Shown here: positions 48,641-56,865 of the stretch, piece by piece
How positions within the stretch are numbered: the first letter of the stretch is position 1
How the letters are laid out: each line of letters opens with the position of its first letter
DNA from: Gammaproteobacteria bacterium
GTDB taxonomy: Bacteria; Pseudomonadota; Gammaproteobacteria; Steroidobacterales; JABDKV01
Direction: 5' to 3'
Assembly (NCBI GenBank): GCA_024638445.1
Contig: JAHEKH010000005.1
Span: forward strand, 1 to 62,746
Length of the DNA stretch: 62,746 nt
The notes under the pieces: generated by a model
What the model saw: the letters and a program-made list of their open reading frames with translations, nothing else
Databases searched by the model: none
Told to the model about the DNA's origin: nothing
Made by a program: the position numbers and the translations under genes

Positions 48641-49662
48641 AGAAGACCCGAAGCACATCGCTGCTCGCCCTTCTCTGGACAGTTGGCATCCTGACGATAC
48701 TCGCCAGCAGTCTCGAGGAAGAAGGGCCACCCTCGAATCCGCCGACCCCGACCGTGGTGGATTATTCCCTGACGTCGCTGGCCTCGCCGCTGACACAGGA
48801 CATCGACACCCGGACAGTGACCCTGGATGACCTGATCCTTAGCGGCGAATACAGCGCCAACCAGGGCGACAAGCTGACGCTGGACCGGGTGATAACACTC
48901 GACGCAAACAGCCGTTACAAGATCACCGTAACCGCCACCGACCCCGACGAACTGCTCGACGGAACCGCCGACGTCGAGATCGCCGCCGCACTGGACGTCG
49001 GGCTCGGTCATGACCCGGCCGCCGGACAACTCACTACCCTGCTCGACGGCACCACCACGGTGGTCACCGTCAACGGCGGCGGTGTCGACGTAGTGACCGG
49101 CGACAGCCCGACCGCCGACTTCTTCAGCTTCGACGATTTCGCCGCTAAAGAAGACGACAACGACGCTACCGTCGATCTTCGCATGGCGGCCGCCGCGTGG
49201 AACATCATCGACGTCGTGCTGCGCGCAACCCTGCTGGCCGAGTCGATCATTGACGACGTCGAATCGAACAAGACCACGCTGGAAGGCATGAACCTCGACA
49301 GCGACCTGGCGCTGACCTGCGACAACACGGCCGCAGAGCGCGAAGGACGATACATTTTGTTCTGGACCGGCGATGCAGCGGGCAGCGGTGCCGGCACCAT
49401 TGGCGACGGCGATGCCTTTGAAGCGCGGTTTGAAAACTGCCGCAATCTCGACCGCGAACGCTATCGCGACGGCACCGTGGCGCTGGACGGCTACAATCCT
49501 GACGACAGTGACGGGTTCAGTATTTTCGGCGTTGAAGTCGAGATGACGGAACTGTTCCTGGCCGAAGGCGAAGTCGACGACCTGTTGACAACGCCCACCG
49601 CGGAATCACCGCGGATCAATGGTGAACTGTTCCTGTTTTATATCGAGCAGCCGGCGCCCTGA
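48637..49662 (+). CDS. Exported acidic protein of unknown function
   Basis: The 341-residue protein begins with a basic-hydrophobic signal (MKKTRSTSLLALLWTVGILT). The rest is rich in Asp, Thr and Gly, with many short beta-type segments and a helical part at about 170-215. Two cysteines (CDN near 229 and NCRN near 268) could form a disulfide. It has no lipobox, repeats or sorting tail, and I do not recognise the family. It is translationally coupled to the small membrane protein before it, which suggests a joint function. Confidence 0.65.
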   Translation: MKKTRSTSLLALLWTVGILTILASSLEEEGPPSNPPTPTVVDYSLTSLASPLTQDIDTRTVTLDDLILSGEYSANQGDKLTLDRVITLDANSRYKITVTATDPDELLDGTADVEIAAALDVGLGHDPAAGQLTTLLDGTTTVVTVNGGGVDVVTGDSPTADFFSFDDFAAKEDDNDATVDLRMAAAAWNIIDVVLRATLLAESIIDDVESNKTTLEGMNLDSDLALTCDNTAAEREGRYILFWTGDAAGSGAGTIGDGDAFEARFENCRNLDRERYRDGTVALDGYNPDDSDGFSIFGVEVEMTELFLAEGEVDDLLTTPTAESPRINGELFLFYIEQPAP

Positions 49663-49672
49663 GGGCCCGCGT

Positions 49673-50284
49673 TCAGATCGTGCGACTGCGCCGGCTGAGG
49701 TAGTCGTGCCACAGCAGCCGCGCCGCCACTGCACGCCACGGCTTCCACCGCTCCGCGAGACGATCCGGTTTCGCGGCCAGCCGGCCCGGATAGATATCGT
49801 CGATAGCCCGTATCAGGGCCAGGTCGCCCGACGGCCACACGTCGGGCCGGCGCAATGCCATGAGCAGGTAGCAGTCTGCGGTCCAGGGACCGATCCCCTT
49901 TTGCCGGCACAGGGTCTCACGTGCCGCCGTATCGTCCATCCGCGCCAGCCGTGACAGCCGGAGCTGCCCGCCGGCAACGGCGGACGCCAGCTCCCGGCAA
50001 TAGCCGGCCTTTTGCCGCGTCAGCCCGAAGCTGCGCAGTGTTTCGATGCTCGACCCGGCCAGCCGGCGCGCACTGATCGGGTGGAGCCCTTTCTCCAGGC
50101 GCCGGTAAACAGCCCGCCCGGACGCCAGCGATACCTGTTGCTCGAGAATGATCCTGACCAGCGTCTGCCAGCCCGGGCGCCGCACCCAGAACGGCGGCGG
50201 GCCATGACGCTCGACGACGCCGGCCAGGCGGGCATCGTCACGGCATAGCAGTGCGACACCGGCGGAAAAGGTTTCCGAATCCAT
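49673..50284 (-). CDS. DNA-3-methyladenine glycosylase II-like (HhH-GPD) protein
   Basis: This base-excision enzyme removes alkylated purines. From ATG 50282-50284 it has 203 residues. The helix-hairpin-helix is CRQKGIGPWTADCYLLMALR and the following PSGDLAL holds the catalytic Asp. ILEQQVSLASGRAVYRRL is the conserved first part of the fold. It lacks the N-terminal domain of E. coli AlkA, as in many short AlkA-like proteins. A start 36 bases upstream is possible. Confidence 0.9.
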   Translation of the reverse strand: MDSETFSAGVALLCRDDARLAGVVERHGPPPFWVRRPGWQTLVRIILEQQVSLASGRAVYRRLEKGLHPISARRLAGSSIETLRSFGLTRQKAGYCRELASAVAGGQLRLSRLARMDDTAARETLCRQKGIGPWTADCYLLMALRRPDVWPSGDLALIRAIDDIYPGRLAAKPDRLAERWKPWRAVAARLLWHDYLSRRSRTI

Positions 50285-50339
50285 ACGTGACGTTTCCGCG
50301 CCTTGCCCGAAAGCAGGCACGGTAGCAGATTGCGATGGT

Positions 50340-51767
50340 TTATCCGCGCGTCAGCGGCAGGGCGCGCTGCAGTCCCCGCCCCGCGAGACAGATGCGATTG
50401 CGGCCCGTACCCTTGGCCCGGTACAGCGCGCGGTCGGCCTCCTCGACCAGCCGGGTTGCGTCGAAGTGCGTGCCCGGAATGGCTGTCGCTACGCCGATGC
50501 TGAGCGTGATGTGGTCGGCAACCCTCGAGGTGCCGTGCGGGATCGATAACGCGTTGACCTTTTCCTGGACTTTTTCCGCCAGCGCGGCGGCACTCTCGAT
50601 ATCGGCGCCAGGAACGACCACACCGAATTCCTCACCGCCATAGCGGGCCGCCACTTCGCCGGCTCGCTGGAAACAGCTGTCGATCGCCTTGGCCACCGAA
50701 CTGAGCGCCTTGTCTCCGGCGATGTGGCCATAACGATCGTTAAATGCCTTGAAGAAATCGACGTCGCACAGGATCAGTGCCACCGTCTTGCCCTCGCGCG
50801 AGGCGCGCCGCATTTCGTTGTTGAGCGCTTCGTCGAAATGACGCCGGTTGGCGATGCCGGTCAGGGCATCGATCCTGACCAGCAGCTCGAGCGTCTGCGA
50901 GTTCGCACGTTCCAGTTCGACGAGGTGCTGCTGGACCTTGTGCTCGGTAATGTCACGGGCAACGATGACAAACGTTTCACGCCCCTGGATCTCGATCTGG
51001 CTGACCGACACGTCAAGGGGAAACACGGTCCCGTCCTTGCGCCTGCCGTCCAGCTCACGGCCGCTGCCGACGATGCTGGCTTCACCGGTCTCACGGTATT
51101 GCTTGAGGTATTCATCGTGCCGGCTCGCGTAGGGCTCGGGCAGCAGCATCCTCGCGCTGTTGCCCACCACCTCGTCCACGTTATAACCGAACATCTGCTC
51201 CGCGGCGGCGTTCATCGACTCTACTTTGCCGTCAGCGTTCGCGGTGAGAATGCCGTCGGCAAGGTGATCGAACACTGCATCCACCTGCGGCGCGCTGAGG
51301 TCTTCCTGGAACTGCCGCAGCACGGCAGCCGAACTCGAGGTAAACGGCGCCATCGATTTGATCGTGTCGTTAGTCCAGGCAACCGGGCGGCCGGCGAGCA
51401 CCAGGACGCCATACACGGATTTACCGAGACCGAGCAGCAAGGCCACCATTCCGGAATCCTGGTCAACAACAAATGACTCGCGGCGCAGCGCGCGGCGCGC
51501 GAGGCGATCGAAGTCGGCCAGCATATCCTCGCGTTGCCGCCCTGCCGGCACGATGTCGGTCAGGCGGCAGGGTTCGCCGCCGCTGACATTGGCGATCATG
51601 CCCGCACTGCACTGTGTCAGCGTGAGCGACTCACCCAGTATCAGGTTGATACTCTCGCTGTGCCGCGCACCGGCCTCCAGCTGCTGCTGCACCGTGACCA
51701 CGGCATCGAGCAGCGCCTGGCACCACGCCAGGTCGGCGCTGCCGGAAGTACGAGCGGTGACGGCCAT
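50340..51767 (-). CDS. GAF-PAS diguanylate cyclase
   Basis: This 475-residue protein probably makes c-di-GMP. The N-terminal ~155 residues look GAF-like (ESINLILGESLTLTQCSAGM). A PAS domain is at about 165-285 (VFDHLADGILTANADGKVES, then a PAC-type GRRKDGTVFPLDVSVSQIEI). GGDEF lies at about 305-465 with an intact active loop RYGGEEFG. The inhibitory site is RxxE (RAGE) instead of RxxD, so product inhibition may be weak; that is inference. No membrane segment is present. Confidence 0.92.
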   Translation of the reverse strand: MAVTARTSGSADLAWCQALLDAVVTVQQQLEAGARHSESINLILGESLTLTQCSAGMIANVSGGEPCRLTDIVPAGRQREDMLADFDRLARRALRRESFVVDQDSGMVALLLGLGKSVYGVLVLAGRPVAWTNDTIKSMAPFTSSSAAVLRQFQEDLSAPQVDAVFDHLADGILTANADGKVESMNAAAEQMFGYNVDEVVGNSARMLLPEPYASRHDEYLKQYRETGEASIVGSGRELDGRRKDGTVFPLDVSVSQIEIQGRETFVIVARDITEHKVQQHLVELERANSQTLELLVRIDALTGIANRRHFDEALNNEMRRASREGKTVALILCDVDFFKAFNDRYGHIAGDKALSSVAKAIDSCFQRAGEVAARYGGEEFGVVVPGADIESAAALAEKVQEKVNALSIPHGTSRVADHITLSIGVATAIPGTHFDATRLVEEADRALYRAKGTGRNRICLAGRGLQRALPLTRG

Positions 51768-51913
51768 GTTCTCCAGATGGGTCCTTGCGGCGTGCGAAAA
51801 CGCACGCGTGCGGAATCGGTGTGCATACTTATAATTTTTGGGTCACACATTGCAACGTGCCGCCGACCATTTTGTCACATTGGGACAATGTTCCCTTCGC
51901 CGGTAACTGCGAT

Positions 51914-52564
51914 TCAGGGGATTAGCGCAAAGGCCCGGACCGTGAAACTACCGGCACCGCTAATCTTCGCCGGCACCGCAAAGTAACGTGCCCCTGTCGA
52001 CGGCACCCCGGACAGGCGGGTGAGATGTTCGGTTATGGGTATGCCGGCGGCCAGCAGCGTGCTGTGTACCGGCCGGGTGCCGCCGGCGCTATCGTCGATG
52101 TTGAGCGAGTCTATTCCTACGTGGACCGCACCGTTCGACACCAGGCAGTCTGCCGCTTCTGCAGTCAGGAAGGGATGACCTTCGAAGTATTGTGGCGTTC
52201 CCCAGTGGCGTGACCACCCGGTGTGTACCAGGACGGCGCAACCCTCGAAATCGACCTGTTCGAGCGCGTCAGCACCGATCGAGGTGCCCGAAACAGGTAT
52301 AACAACTGCTTTAAGATTTGCGAGCCTTTCGAGGGGCAGGCCACTGATATCAGTAGCTTCCGGGTACCGGTGAAACGGCGAGTCAACATAAGTCCCTGTG
52401 TTCATCACCATCCGGATTTTCCCGATATGAAATTGCGTACCGTTGGTGTAAGTTGAAAGGGAATCCTCGTGACTGAGGAAGGTCTCAATGGACGGGGCCG
52501 GCAATCCCGGATAAGTCCGGATGCCATCGGTCACGGTATGACTCAGGTCAATCAGTTTCGACAT
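51914..52564 (-). CDS. Cyclase-family (kynurenine formamidase-like) hydrolase
   Basis: From ATG 52562-52564 the protein has 216 residues (MSKLIDLSHTVTDGIRTYPG). It belongs to the metal-dependent PF04199 family. The metal motif, HxGTHxDxxxH in kynurenine formamidase, reads NTGTYVDSPFH here. Two histidines are replaced while the Asp and last His remain. The same variant occurs in a subgroup of the family, so activity may persist with a different metal set. Other family segments are HTGWSRHWG, GHPFLTAEAAD and VGIDSLNIDD. Substrate is unknown. Confidence 0.82.
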   Translation of the reverse strand: MSKLIDLSHTVTDGIRTYPGLPAPSIETFLSHEDSLSTYTNGTQFHIGKIRMVMNTGTYVDSPFHRYPEATDISGLPLERLANLKAVVIPVSGTSIGADALEQVDFEGCAVLVHTGWSRHWGTPQYFEGHPFLTAEAADCLVSNGAVHVGIDSLNIDDSAGGTRPVHSTLLAAGIPITEHLTRLSGVPSTGARYFAVPAKISGAGSFTVRAFALIP

Positions 52565-52741
52565 AATTGTTTGCCGCAATCTCGAAATGTGAACTGTGTC
52601 ACGCAGATTATTGATTTCCAAGCGAGACGTTGTTGTCGCTATGCAACAACCACCTGGTTTATGTGACTTGTGTCACAGAACCGTCCGGCTTGCTGTTCTA
52701 GACTGCACGCTCTCGCGCGGAAGGACTACCGGGGGGCAGAT

Positions 52742-52918
52742 ATGAGCAATGAATCGACCAAGCGCAAAGCCGACGGCGACGGTATCGAGGACTGGCGACC
52801 GTTCAACGTATGGCAGAAACACATCAAGGAAGCCGAAGCCAAACCAGCCGCACATGACCAGAATCCGACCGGCAGCTGGCGTACCGACGCGGTCTGGCAG
52901 AACCTGATCAAGGGATAA
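52742..52918 (+). CDS. 58-residue protein with a duplicated WRxxxVWQxxIK motif
   Basis: ATG 52742 follows a GGGGGGCAG ribosome site. The protein has no signal peptide or membrane helix. Residues 18-29 and 46-57 both fit W-R-x3-V-W-Q-x2-I-K, joined by a charged, Ala/Pro-containing linker. The frame is open upstream but only with weak starts. I do not recognise the family. The spacing suggests two identical short helices that may bind a partner or nucleic acid. Confidence 0.65.
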   Translation: MSNESTKRKADGDGIEDWRPFNVWQKHIKEAEAKPAAHDQNPTGSWRTDAVWQNLIKG

Positions 52919-52940
52919 TTGCGTCGTTCCGACGTCAACC

Positions 52941-52954
52941 GCGGCTGAAGCCGC
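52941..52954. repeat. REP-like hairpin, copy 1
   Basis: GCGGC-TGAA-GCCGC forms a tight 5-bp hairpin between converging genes. The same 14 bases occur at 59145-59158. Confidence 0.5.
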
Positions 52955-53014
52955 ACACTCAGACACACCTGGGCAGTCGCGTACCGGCGGGAAACCCTCC
53001 CCCGGTACGAGCGC

Positions 53015-53974
53015 TCAGTATCGAACCAGCGCTGAGCCCCAGGTGAAACCGCCACCGAAGGCCTCCAGCAGCAACATATCGCCCCGTTTGATCTGACCGT
53101 CGCGTACAGCGACGTCCAGCGCCATCGGTACGGACGCTGTCGAGGTGTTGCCGTGGTCCTGGACCGTCTGGACGACCTGGTCCATGGACATCCCCAGCTT
53201 CTTCGCGGTTGCCTTGATGATCCGGATATTGGCCTGGTGCGGAATGAGCCAATCGAGGTCTGAACGCGTCATCTTGTTGGCCTCGAGAGTCTCTTCGACG
53301 ATGGCACCGAGGGTATTGACCGCAACCCGGAACACCTCGTTACCCTTCATCTGTACGGCGCAACCGGCGATGGTGTCTCTGCCCTTGCCAACGCCGCCTT
53401 CGAAATACAGCAGATCCTTGTAAGCGCCGTCTGCGTGAAGGTGTGTCGACAAGATTCCGGCTTCCTCCGACGGCTGCAGCACCACCGCACCGGCACCGTC
53501 ACCGAACAGCACGCAGGTGGCGCGATCGTTCCAGTCAACGATATTCGAAAGCGTCTCGCCGCCGATAATCAGCGCATTCCTCGACTTGCCGGAAAGTACG
53601 AACTGGTCACCCACGCTCAGCGCGTAAATGAACCCGGTGCAGGCCGCCTCGAGACTGAACGCCGGACAGCCGTGTATACCCAGGCGCTCCTGCAGCAGGC
53701 AACCCATGTTCGGAAACACCTGGTCAGGGGTCGTCGTGCCGACAATGATCAGGTCGATATCGTCGGGACCCACACCGGCTGCCGCCATGGCTTCCCGTGC
53801 GGCACCCTCGCACAGCGACCCTGTCGTTTCGCCATCACTGACGATATGCCGTCGCTCGATGCCGGTGCGTGTACGAATCCACTCATCGGTCGTGTCGACC
53901 GTTTTCTCGAGGTCGGCGTTGGTAACGACCTTCTTTGGCAGGCAGCGGCCGGTTCCCGCAATTCGTGAATACAC
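53015..53974 (-). CDS. fabH: 3-oxoacyl-ACP synthase III
   Basis: FabH condenses acetyl-CoA with malonyl-ACP to start fatty-acid chains. The 319 residues match. The catalytic Cys is in [14 protein letters not shown] near 113, the His in [13 protein letters not shown], and the Asn in [12 protein letters not shown]. The GTG start overlaps the plsX stop by one base (TAGTG). In E. coli fabD, fabG and acpP follow; here the next genes are unrelated, so the fab cluster is broken after fabH. Confidence 0.97.
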   Translation of the reverse strand: MYSRIAGTGRCLPKKVVTNADLEKTVDTTDEWIRTRTGIERRHIVSDGETTGSLCEGAAREAMAAAGVGPDDIDLIIVGTTTPDQVFPNMGCLLQERLGIHGCPAFSLEAACTGFIYALSVGDQFVLSGKSRNALIIGGETLSNIVDWNDRATCVLFGDGAGAVVLQPSEEAGILSTHLHADGAYKDLLYFEGGVGKGRDTIAGCAVQMKGNEVFRVAVNTLGAIVEETLEANKMTRSDLDWLIPHQANIRIIKATAKKLGMSMDQVVQTVQDHGNTSTASVPMALDVAVRDGQIKRGDMLLLEAFGGGFTWGSALVRY

Positions 53975-54966
53975 TAGTGTGCCTCCCCGGCTGACAACAG
54001 CAGCGCAACCCGGTCCGCTATCTGGGCAGGCACGCCTTTTTCGGACTCTAACACGGCCATGTCGATAGCGTTACCGAACGCCACCGTGTCAGCGTTGCCA
54101 TGACTCTTGATCACGATACCCCGGAGCCCCACCAGGCTCGCGCCGTTGTAGCGACGGGGATCGAGACGATGGTGTAACGCCTCCAGCACAGGCCGCCCTA
54201 AATCCGGCACATCTTCGCTGAGGATACTCAACACCTCGCGGAATGCGCCTTCCATGGTTTTCAGCGCGACGTTGCCGGTAAATCCGTCGCTGACGACCAC
54301 GTCGACCCGGCCGCTGAAAACATCGTGGCCCTCGACGTAGCCGATATAGTTGAGTTGCGACTCCTCCAGCAGCGTTGCTGCCTCGCGGATCGCATCCGTA
54401 CCCTTAAAACTTTCCTCGCCGATGTTCAGCAGCCCCACCCGCGGATTGCCGATTTCATACAGATCCTCGGCGATTACCGACCCCATGATGGCGTACTGGA
54501 GCAGCCGGTTCGCGGTGCAGCCGGTGTTGGCGCCAAGATCGAGCATGCAGGTGTGCCCACCCCGGGCCGGAATGGTCGATACGATTGCCGGGCGATCGAT
54601 CCCTGCCATCGTCTTCAGAACGAATCGCGATGTAGCAACGAGTGCACCCGTGTTGCCGGCACTGACACAGGCGTCAGCCGCCCCGTCGCGAACCAGTTCG
54701 AGGGCCCGCCGCATGGAAGAGTCTTTCTTCTTGCGTAGTGCATCGCGCGGGCTCTCGTTCATGGCCACGACTTCGTCCGCGGTTACCAGCGACAGGCGGC
54801 CATTGCCTGCATCGCGGACGAACGGGCCCAGCCGGTCCTCGGGACCGGTCAGGACGATGCTGATATCGGGATGGCGGGCCAGGGCCTCGATGGCCGCCGT
54901 GGTCGTCACTTCGGAGCCACGATCGCCGCTCATGGCGTCAACGGCAATCACGGCTGAATTCGGCAT
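53974..54966 (-). CDS. plsX: Phosphate acyltransferase PlsX
   Basis: PlsX converts acyl-ACP to acyl-phosphate for phospholipid synthesis. The 330 residues contain the family's [15 protein letters not shown] start, [33 protein letters not shown] and [16 protein letters not shown]. It lies 5 bases after rpmF and is coupled to fabH. Confidence 0.97.
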   Translation of the reverse strand: MPNSAVIAVDAMSGDRGSEVTTTAAIEALARHPDISIVLTGPEDRLGPFVRDAGNGRLSLVTADEVVAMNESPRDALRKKKDSSMRRALELVRDGAADACVSAGNTGALVATSRFVLKTMAGIDRPAIVSTIPARGGHTCMLDLGANTGCTANRLLQYAIMGSVIAEDLYEIGNPRVGLLNIGEESFKGTDAIREAATLLEESQLNYIGYVEGHDVFSGRVDVVVSDGFTGNVALKTMEGAFREVLSILSEDVPDLGRPVLEALHHRLDPRRYNGASLVGLRGIVIKSHGNADTVAFGNAIDMAVLESEKGVPAQIADRVALLLSAGEAH

Positions 54967-54971
54967 CGAGC

Positions 54972-55163
54972 TTAGTCTTCGGTTTCCTCTTCGACGACTT
55001 CAATCACCCGCTTGCCGCGATAGTAGCCGTCAGCGGTCACGTGATGCCGCCGGTGGGTTTCACCGGTGGTCGGGTCGATCGACAACGCAGGCTTGCCAAC
55101 CGCATCGTGCGATCGACGCATACCGCGCCGCGAAGGCGTCTTTCTGCTTTTTTGAACAGCCAT
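54972..55163 (-). CDS. rpmF: 50S ribosomal protein L32
   Basis: The 63-residue basic protein starts [20 protein letters not shown], the canonical L32 beginning. It has no zinc-binding cysteines, so it is the C-minus type. A longer frame upstream is not used. The acidic tail [11 protein letters not shown] is longer than usual. It lies between yceD and plsX. Confidence 0.97.
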   Translation of the reverse strand: MAVQKSRKTPSRRGMRRSHDAVGKPALSIDPTTGETHRRHHVTADGYYRGKRVIEVVEEETED

Positions 55164-55185
55164 TACTTTATCTCCAGGAGTTCGT

Positions 55186-55689
55186 TCAGTGCCGGTCCCG
55201 CAGCATGTCGGCGAGACCCGCGAATGGGGTAGTAGTGTCGGCAAAGACCTTTTGCGAAGTTGCCACCGGGGCCGGGCAGTCAGCCTCGGCGTGCCGTGCA
55301 ACCAGCGGCAGTGCGAGCAGGATTTCATCCTCGATAATATCCGTGACGGCAATACCGCCACTGTCGACCAGCAGCGGCTCGTAGCCTGACGGTGCATCGG
55401 CAACGACGTCGTCATTGGCCGCCAGCGCGAGCCGCAGTGTACCGTCTACGGGCACTTCCATCGCTTCGAGGCATCGCTGGCAGGCCACTTCGAGCCGGCC
55501 CGAGAGCGTCGCGTCGATCAATACCAGTTTGTCGCTGCGTTTTTCCACGGTGAGCTTCACGGCCACCGGCGTCGAACCCGGTAATACGGACGCGGCAAGA
55601 CGCTCGAACCGGCTGATCGCCAGTTCGCCGTCAAATTCCCCCGACACGAAGTCCGGCAGGTTCCGTTGTTCCATCCAGGTCGAAAACAT
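55186..55689 (-). CDS. yceD: YceD/DUF177 family protein
   Basis: The family is conserved beside rpmF and affects 23S rRNA or ribosome accumulation in some bacteria. From ATG 55687-55689 it has 167 residues; a second ATG five codons on is possible. The CQRCLEAM motif, GYEPLLVD, and [14 protein letters not shown] are typical. A strong promoter ends right at the start, so the mRNA may be nearly leaderless if the first ATG is used. The second ATG would have a short leader but no clear ribosome site. Confidence 0.93.
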   Translation of the reverse strand: MFSTWMEQRNLPDFVSGEFDGELAISRFERLAASVLPGSTPVAVKLTVEKRSDKLVLIDATLSGRLEVACQRCLEAMEVPVDGTLRLALAANDDVVADAPSGYEPLLVDSGGIAVTDIIEDEILLALPLVARHAEADCPAPVATSQKVFADTTTPFAGLADMLRDRH

Positions 55690-55698
55690 AAGCGCGCT

Positions 55699-55727
55699 AT
55701 AATAGTTGGGATGTTGCGCAGTGTCAA
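55699..55727 (-). promoter_or_regulatory. Near-consensus sigma70 promoter of yceD-rpmF-plsX-fabH
   Basis: On the minus strand, TTGACA (55722-55727) and TATTAT (55699-55704) are spaced 17 bases apart. Transcription would begin at about 55692, only a few bases before the first yceD ATG. Confidence 0.75.
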
Positions 55728-55773
55728 AGTCAGGTTCATGGCTTAACCGCCTGATCTTCAAAGGAAAATCCTC

Positions 55774-56358
55774 GTGCCCACCCCGCCTCTGCTGCTCGCA
55801 TCGAGCTCCCCCTACCGCCATGAGCTCCTCACACGCCTGGGCATCGGCTTCCGGACCGTCAACCCGGCCGTCGACGAGACCCCGCAGGACGGCGAAACGC
55901 CCGAACATCTTGCGATCCGGCTGGCGCGTGCAAAAGCCCGCAGCGTTGCCAACGATCATGGCGGCAGCGTCGTCATCGGCTCCGACCAGGTCGCCACCCG
56001 CGGCGGCAGCCCCATCGGCAAGCCCGGCAATCACGAAGCCGCACGGCAGCAGCTGCTGGAATCCTCTGACCAGAAGGTCACCTTTTATACCGGGGTCTGC
56101 GTCGTCGATACGGTGCGGGGCCTGCAGGAACACCACCTCGACCAGACCCGCGTTCATTTCCGCTCGCTGCATTCCGACGAAATCGAGCGTTACCTCGAGG
56201 CCGAACGCCCCTACGACTGCGCCGGCGCCTTCAAGGCCGAAGGCCTCGGCATCAGCCTGTTCTGGCGCGTCAGCAACGAGGACCCCACTGCGCTGCACGG
56301 CCTCCCTCTCATCTGGCTGGCTTCCGCGCTGCGCCGCGCCGGCTACGCGATCCCCTAG
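55774..56358 (+). CDS. maf: Maf/YceF-type nucleotide pyrophosphatase
   Basis: The Maf family hydrolyses modified or mismatched nucleoside triphosphates; the YceF branch favours 7-methyl-GTP. The 194 residues start at GTG 55774, behind AAGGAAAA. They include LLLASSSPYRHELLTRLGI, VDETPQDGETPEHLAIRLA, the catalytic VVIGSDQV with IGKPGNHEAA, and GAFKAEGLG. It is divergent from yceD, as in E. coli. Confidence 0.93.
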   Translation: MPTPPLLLASSSPYRHELLTRLGIGFRTVNPAVDETPQDGETPEHLAIRLARAKARSVANDHGGSVVIGSDQVATRGGSPIGKPGNHEAARQQLLESSDQKVTFYTGVCVVDTVRGLQEHHLDQTRVHFRSLHSDEIERYLEAERPYDCAGAFKAEGLGISLFWRVSNEDPTALHGLPLIWLASALRRAGYAIP

Positions 56359-56511
56359 CCGGGCCGCAGCATTCACAGGGCCCCTGACCCCCACCCGCGC
56401 CTCTGACGGAACAATTCTCGGGTTCGGCGCTCCAACCAATTTAGGGCCGATTGAATGCCCCATCGACTTCACCTAACCTGATAACTGTCGCACACCAGCA
56501 GACTGGCACCG

Positions 56512-56805
56512 ATGGCTGCATTGAGCACCGCAATCAAGCGAATGGCACCGGGCGTAATAGCACTCGCCGCGGTGCTGTTGTGCGCGCAGGTGTTCACTCA
56601 GCTGGCCCATGCGACCGATCACGATGAACCGGTATGCACGGCCTGTGTGCAGGCCCAGACTAACGCTGCCGGCGCACTACCGGTTCCGCCGAGCGTGGTT
56701 GCCGATTTCCGCCTTGAATCCCGTTCAGCCCCGGTTTCACACGCGCGCCTTTCAGGCCGGCCTCAACGAGTCGCGCAACAGCGCGCCCCTCCCGCCTCCA
56801 GATAA
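56512..56805 (+). CDS. Small exported protein upstream of the TonB receptor
   Basis: The 97-residue protein has one hydrophobic N-terminal segment (GVIALAAVLLCAQVFTQLA). A short motif of possible metal ligands follows (HATDHDEPVCTAC: two His, two Asp, CxxC). The rest is basic and proline-rich. Small proteins with such motifs occur upstream of metal TonB receptors. It is 60 bases before that gene and probably cotranscribed. Its family is not certain. Confidence 0.55.
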   Translation: MAALSTAIKRMAPGVIALAAVLLCAQVFTQLAHATDHDEPVCTACVQAQTNAAGALPVPPSVVADFRLESRSAPVSHARLSGRPQRVAQQRAPPASR

Positions 56806-56865
56806 CCCCCTGCCCGTTTGAGCTGCCGTCTTACGGCAGCGCCCCGGTCTGTCTGGAGAAAGTCA

